The position numbers and the translations under genes are program-made. DNA of 54,943 bases, taken from assembly GCA_903895845.1 (NCBI GenBank), contig CAITVK010000083.1, positions 1-54,943 on the forward strand, given 5' to 3'. The notes under the pieces are model-generated. The model saw only the letters and a program-made list of their open reading frames with translations. It was not told the origin of the DNA and did no database searches. Positions 52,180 through 54,943 of this stretch are shown here, in pieces (positions within the stretch are counted from its first letter, which is position 1; each line of letters starts with the position of its first letter). This DNA is from an uncultured Chitinophagaceae bacterium (GTDB lineage: Bacteria > Bacteroidota > Bacteroidia > Chitinophagales > Chitinophagaceae).

Positions 52180-53094
52180 TCACAGTACAAGAATATTATA
52201 GTTTGTCAACTTGACTGTTCTTGAGTAGTATGCTTTTGCAATTTCTTTTTCTGCGTTTATCCTTTGTTTCTCCAAGTCAAATTCCTGTCTTTCCTTCCTT
52301 TCTACCTTGGATGATATTTCTGCAATTAATTTTTTTACTTCGGGGTAACAAGTTGAGTTAGGGTCTATTATTTCAAGGGATTTAAAAGCATCATCATAAT
52401 TATTTATAGCAATGGCATCTTTTGCTATTGTAATATTTTTTGTACATAGAAGAGTTTGATATTTTTTATAAATCTCTAGCGACTTCTCTTGTGCTTTATT
52501 GTAACAACTTGTACAAGCATAAGGTATTGACTGTAAAATGCTTATTGATTGCTCATAATCTTGTTCAGTAGATAATGTATTTGCAGTATTTATGATTGAA
52601 CTACAATTGTCGTTATAATATTTCAAAATTTTCGTCTTAGCATTTAATAAAAACTGGACATAGCTTTTGTCATTTACATTAATTTGACTTATGGCATTTG
52701 ATATGGATTGTGTTTTATTGTTTCCACTTCCCTTTATTTTTTTTGAAACTGAACTAAACACAAGATTCTTACTTATCTGTTTAATGAATAATGAAACCTC
52801 AATTGAGGTTACCGTAATATTCTGCATTCCGCCTTCTACCGTATTTGATTCCTCTACTGATATTACAGGATATATAACAAAATCGTTTGTATAGTCCACT
52901 GTCATTCCGTCAGAGTTATTGATAATCTGAACTATCTTGGTTTCCAATTTCGTGATTTGGTCTTGATTGAAATCATTTGAAGGTTGTGGCATTACTATAC
53001 CAAGAGTAAATGTAGTATTTGTGGATTGTGCCTTACTTCCATAATTTAGAATGAAGAAAGTTACTATCAATGCTATTCTTGTTGCTGTTTTCAT
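52180..53094 (-). CDS. Secreted protein with helical repeat part, third gene of the CsgG-like operon
   Basis: The 304-residue product has a signal peptide (to about residue 22), a beta-rich first half (about 30-135) and a helical second half with TPR-like pieces (EQDYEQSISILQSIPYACTS, YDDAFKSLEIIDPNSTCYPE) and a charged helix. Four cysteines in this half are spaced as if paired. No family is recognised. The end (YYSRTVKLTNYNILVL) runs to the edge of the repeat zone, so it may be shortened. It begins five bases after the DUF6175 gene, so the three genes form an operon. Confidence 0.65.
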   Translation of the reverse strand: MKTATRIALIVTFFILNYGSKAQSTNTTFTLGIVMPQPSNDFNQDQITKLETKIVQIINNSDGMTVDYTNDFVIYPVISVEESNTVEGGMQNITVTSIEVSLFIKQISKNLVFSSVSKKIKGSGNNKTQSISNAISQINVNDKSYVQFLLNAKTKILKYYNDNCSSIINTANTLSTEQDYEQSISILQSIPYACTSCYNKAQEKSLEIYKKYQTLLCTKNITIAKDAIAINNYDDAFKSLEIIDPNSTCYPEVKKLIAEISSKVERKERQEFDLEKQRINAEKEIAKAYYSRTVKLTNYNILVL

Positions 53095-53099
53095 TTTAC

Positions 53100-53963
53100 T
53101 TAGTTGATTGTTATGAAGATACTGTTACCCTTTATTTGTTTGCTTGGCGATAACCCAATGGATTTTAGAAAATTATAAATCTCCAAAGCATATTTATTAC
53201 TACTGTACTTGTTTCCGTTAACGTCTTGTAGTGGTATTTTAACATCATCAAATATCATTTTCAAATTGGTAGTTCCTTGAATATGGTAATTCCCGTTTAC
53301 AGAGTTTTTTGAAAACCAATTTTCTAAAATATCAGATAAAGCCAATTTATCTTTTCCTAATTCAGTTGTCATATTGTAGGTTGACCCTTCTGCAAAAGAA
53401 ATATCTATCAAAACAGAGTTTCCTTTTTGCTCTATTTCCATAAATTTTGTCATCATAGTTTGTGTAAAATCGTCAATACACTTTTCTACAGCTTTTGATG
53501 TAAGTTTTCCTATATCATCTGTATAGAATTTGCCCGAACTTCCAATCTTATTTGAAAGAGAGTTGCCGGTGGAAACTTCGTATGAGGATAGTATAACGTT
53601 AACACTAGACCCCGAAGCGTCTTGTTTGCTATCCACTTCTACAATCACATAAATATCGCAGCCAGACATTTCAATAATTTTAGTTTTTATGTCAGTTTGG
53701 TTATCGGACGTAAAAATCTGATTATCTCTAGCTGCTTTAAGTTTACCCACAAAGTCAACTGTTGTGTACCCCTTGTTGTCAAATCCTTCTTTCACTTTTG
53801 TTATTGCAATTCTTCTGTTAACATCATTATCCAAAACGGTTCTTATATCTTCCCCATCTTTTGTAAATGGTACAACCATTATTTTAGGTTGAATTGTGGG
53901 CGTTTGCCCGAAACTAAATACTGAAACGATGGATAAAATCAGGGCTATTATAATGTTCTTCAT
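53100..53963 (-). CDS. DUF6175-family secreted protein
   Basis: The 287-residue product has a signal peptide (MKNIIIALILSIVSVFSFGQ) and then the DUF6175 start IMVVPFTKDGEDIRTVLDND, GFDNKGYTTVDFVGKLKAA and SGCDIYVIVEVD. It ends with a strand-rich domain (YHIQGTTNLKMIFDDVKIP, FITIN). The opening VVPF and the overall plan echo the CsgG/LpoB-like fold of the gene upstream, which begins four bases before it. Function is unknown; an envelope role is likely. Confidence 0.75.
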   Translation of the reverse strand: MKNIIIALILSIVSVFSFGQTPTIQPKIMVVPFTKDGEDIRTVLDNDVNRRIAITKVKEGFDNKGYTTVDFVGKLKAARDNQIFTSDNQTDIKTKIIEMSGCDIYVIVEVDSKQDASGSSVNVILSSYEVSTGNSLSNKIGSSGKFYTDDIGKLTSKAVEKCIDDFTQTMMTKFMEIEQKGNSVLIDISFAEGSTYNMTTELGKDKLALSDILENWFSKNSVNGNYHIQGTTNLKMIFDDVKIPLQDVNGNKYSSNKYALEIYNFLKSIGLSPSKQIKGNSIFITIN

Positions 53964-53967
53964 TTTG

Positions 53968-54843
53968 TTATTCGTTAATTAGTTCGCATTTTATTTTAGC
54001 ACCTGCTTCAATTTTCTTTGTAATGTCAGCACCGCCTTCTGTGACTGTGCATATTGAAAAATTCTCATCTTCAACTTTAACTACTATAATTTTTCCTATA
54101 GTTTTTTTTCTAGTAAGTTTCTTGCCATCTACTAATAGCTCCGACACCTCATAGACTTTAAATACATTCTTTTCAACAACACCCGTTGAACTACCACCTG
54201 AAATTAAAACTTTAAGAGCATCGCCATTGTTCTTTTTCTCTTCTATGGATGCTATTGATGCCACAATTTTGAAATTATCTTTTATAAACTTTTCAATTTC
54301 GGGTTTGAGTGATTTTAAGGCATCTTCAAATGCACTCTTTCCTTTTGCTGTTTTACTAAAACTATTTGATGCGATAATTTCCCCAGTGGAAACATCTACT
54401 ATTCTTACGCTAAAGGCTATTTCCGCTACATAAGTAGTCGTTGTTCCCACATAAGGTAAACTAGATTGTTTTGTTTCCACTTTTGCATTAGAAATATTAC
54501 CAAGTACTATGTACTGCGCTCCTAACGATTTGGACTGCTCAACTACTTGTCCATCTATAAAATCTTCGTTCTTTTGAAGGTTCTTCTCCGATTTTAATTG
54601 GTCCATTTTCTCCCTTTCTACCAATGAGAACCTCTTTGTATTTAAAAAAGCATCTGAAACTGCATCCTGAATTGCAGTATTATATTCATTTGCTGATTTA
54701 CCTTGAGAATAATATCTCTGTCTTGGATTCTCTTCTTCTGAAGAACTTTTAAAAGGGACAATTCCTATTAAAGTTTTGGTTTGTCCAAAAGAATAACTAC
54801 AAAGTGTTAAGGCTACTAAAAGGGTAAGCATTTGTCTTTTCAT
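53968..54843 (-). CDS. CsgG/LpoB-like secreted protein
   Basis: The 291-residue product has a signal peptide (MKRQMLTLLVALTLCSYSFG), then the CsgG-type core: LIGIVPFKSSSEEEN, AIQDAVSDAFLNTKRFSLVE, LGAQYIVLGNISNAKVETK, and IAFSVRIVDVSTGEIIASNS. A C-terminal beta domain (VVEKNVFKVYEV, GKIIVVKVEDENFSICTVTE) is extra to that core. CsgG-like folds form curli secretion pores or, as LpoB, activate cell-wall synthases; there is no lipobox Cys here, so a membrane-anchored pore is less likely. First gene of a three-gene operon. Confidence 0.75.
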   Translation of the reverse strand: MKRQMLTLLVALTLCSYSFGQTKTLIGIVPFKSSSEEENPRQRYYSQGKSANEYNTAIQDAVSDAFLNTKRFSLVEREKMDQLKSEKNLQKNEDFIDGQVVEQSKSLGAQYIVLGNISNAKVETKQSSLPYVGTTTTYVAEIAFSVRIVDVSTGEIIASNSFSKTAKGKSAFEDALKSLKPEIEKFIKDNFKIVASIASIEEKKNNGDALKVLISGGSSTGVVEKNVFKVYEVSELLVDGKKLTRKKTIGKIIVVKVEDENFSICTVTEGGADITKKIEAGAKIKCELINE

Positions 54844-54885
54844 ATTTGTTTATTTAATTTTTTAATTTTTAGGATGCCGCTCAAG

Positions 54886-54943
54886 CCTTACCTACAACGA
54901 TAAAGTATTTGCGATGGCAGGGCAATAGTGTTCCGTCCGCCGA
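54886..54943 (+). repeat. Right repeat block flanking the CsgG-like operon
   Basis: Contains the inverted partner of 52141-52172 (CCTTACCTACAAC...) and the direct partner of 51983-52020, ending with GTTCCGTCCGCCGA at the window edge. The element may extend beyond the window. Confidence 0.6.

Noticed and set aside
51983-54943. Integron attC sites around the CsgG-like operon
   Set aside because: GTTGTAG and CTACAAC only loosely resemble the attC GTTRRRY/RYYYAAC cores and the spacing does not fit; no integrase gene is visible.

Overview
The window is AT-rich DNA from a member of the Bacteroidota, most likely Chitinophagaceae or a close relative. Supporting signs are a SusC/SusD/SusE locus, a gldA-type ABC ATPase, DUF6175 and DUF6427-like proteins, TAnnTTTG (-7) promoter motifs, no obvious Shine-Dalgarno sequences, and a four-helix-bundle (23S rRNA intervening-sequence type) protein. 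Family names are recognised from sequence; no database search was run.

Layout. 1-3.2 kb: end of an outer-membrane barrel gene, a lipoprotein, uvrC and rimM. 3.3-9.3 kb: nucleotidyltransferase, PLP-dependent deaminase/desulfhydrase, topA, a secreted protein and YceI. 9.35-13.8 kb: a solitary Mrr-type restriction enzyme, a palindromic 21-bp array, an arginase-fold protein lacking half its metal ligands, a four-helix-bundle gene between inverted heptamer tracts, and a class III aminotransferase. 13.8-20.5 kb (minus): purQ, a DsbD N-domain protein and DsbD, two Bacteroidota-type unknowns, and oxyR. 20.7-26 kb: ccmB, ruvX, a YbdK-type ligase, a MITE-like element plus a second 21-bp array, stand-alone rlmK, a broken lgt-like gene and yicC. 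26-33.2 kb (minus): susC-susD-susE-susE/F with two matching operator-like palindromes. 33.4-38.3 kb (minus): tetR, hlyD/emrA, emrB and tolC, with a perfect operator upstream of tetR. 38.5-43.2 kb: a helical unknown, a penicillin-acylase-type hydrolase, a third 21-bp array and a secreted unknown. 43.3-50.4 kb: an antitoxin with a truncated PIN toxin, trhO, a large secreted repeat protein, gldA, eno and divIC. 50.5-54.9 kb: a second antitoxin with a truncated PIN toxin, DoxX, dense structured repeats, and a three-gene CsgG-like/DUF6175/unknown operon flanked by repeats.

The most unusual content is intergenic. Three arrays share a 21-bp period (two helical turns) but have unrelated units; in one, the arms of the palindromes change together. 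Tracts of 7-bp units often begin at a gene's stop codon, so TAG, TAA or TGA recurs in every reading frame. Two toxin-antitoxin loci have each lost the PIN toxin exactly at a repeat, with the antitoxin intact.
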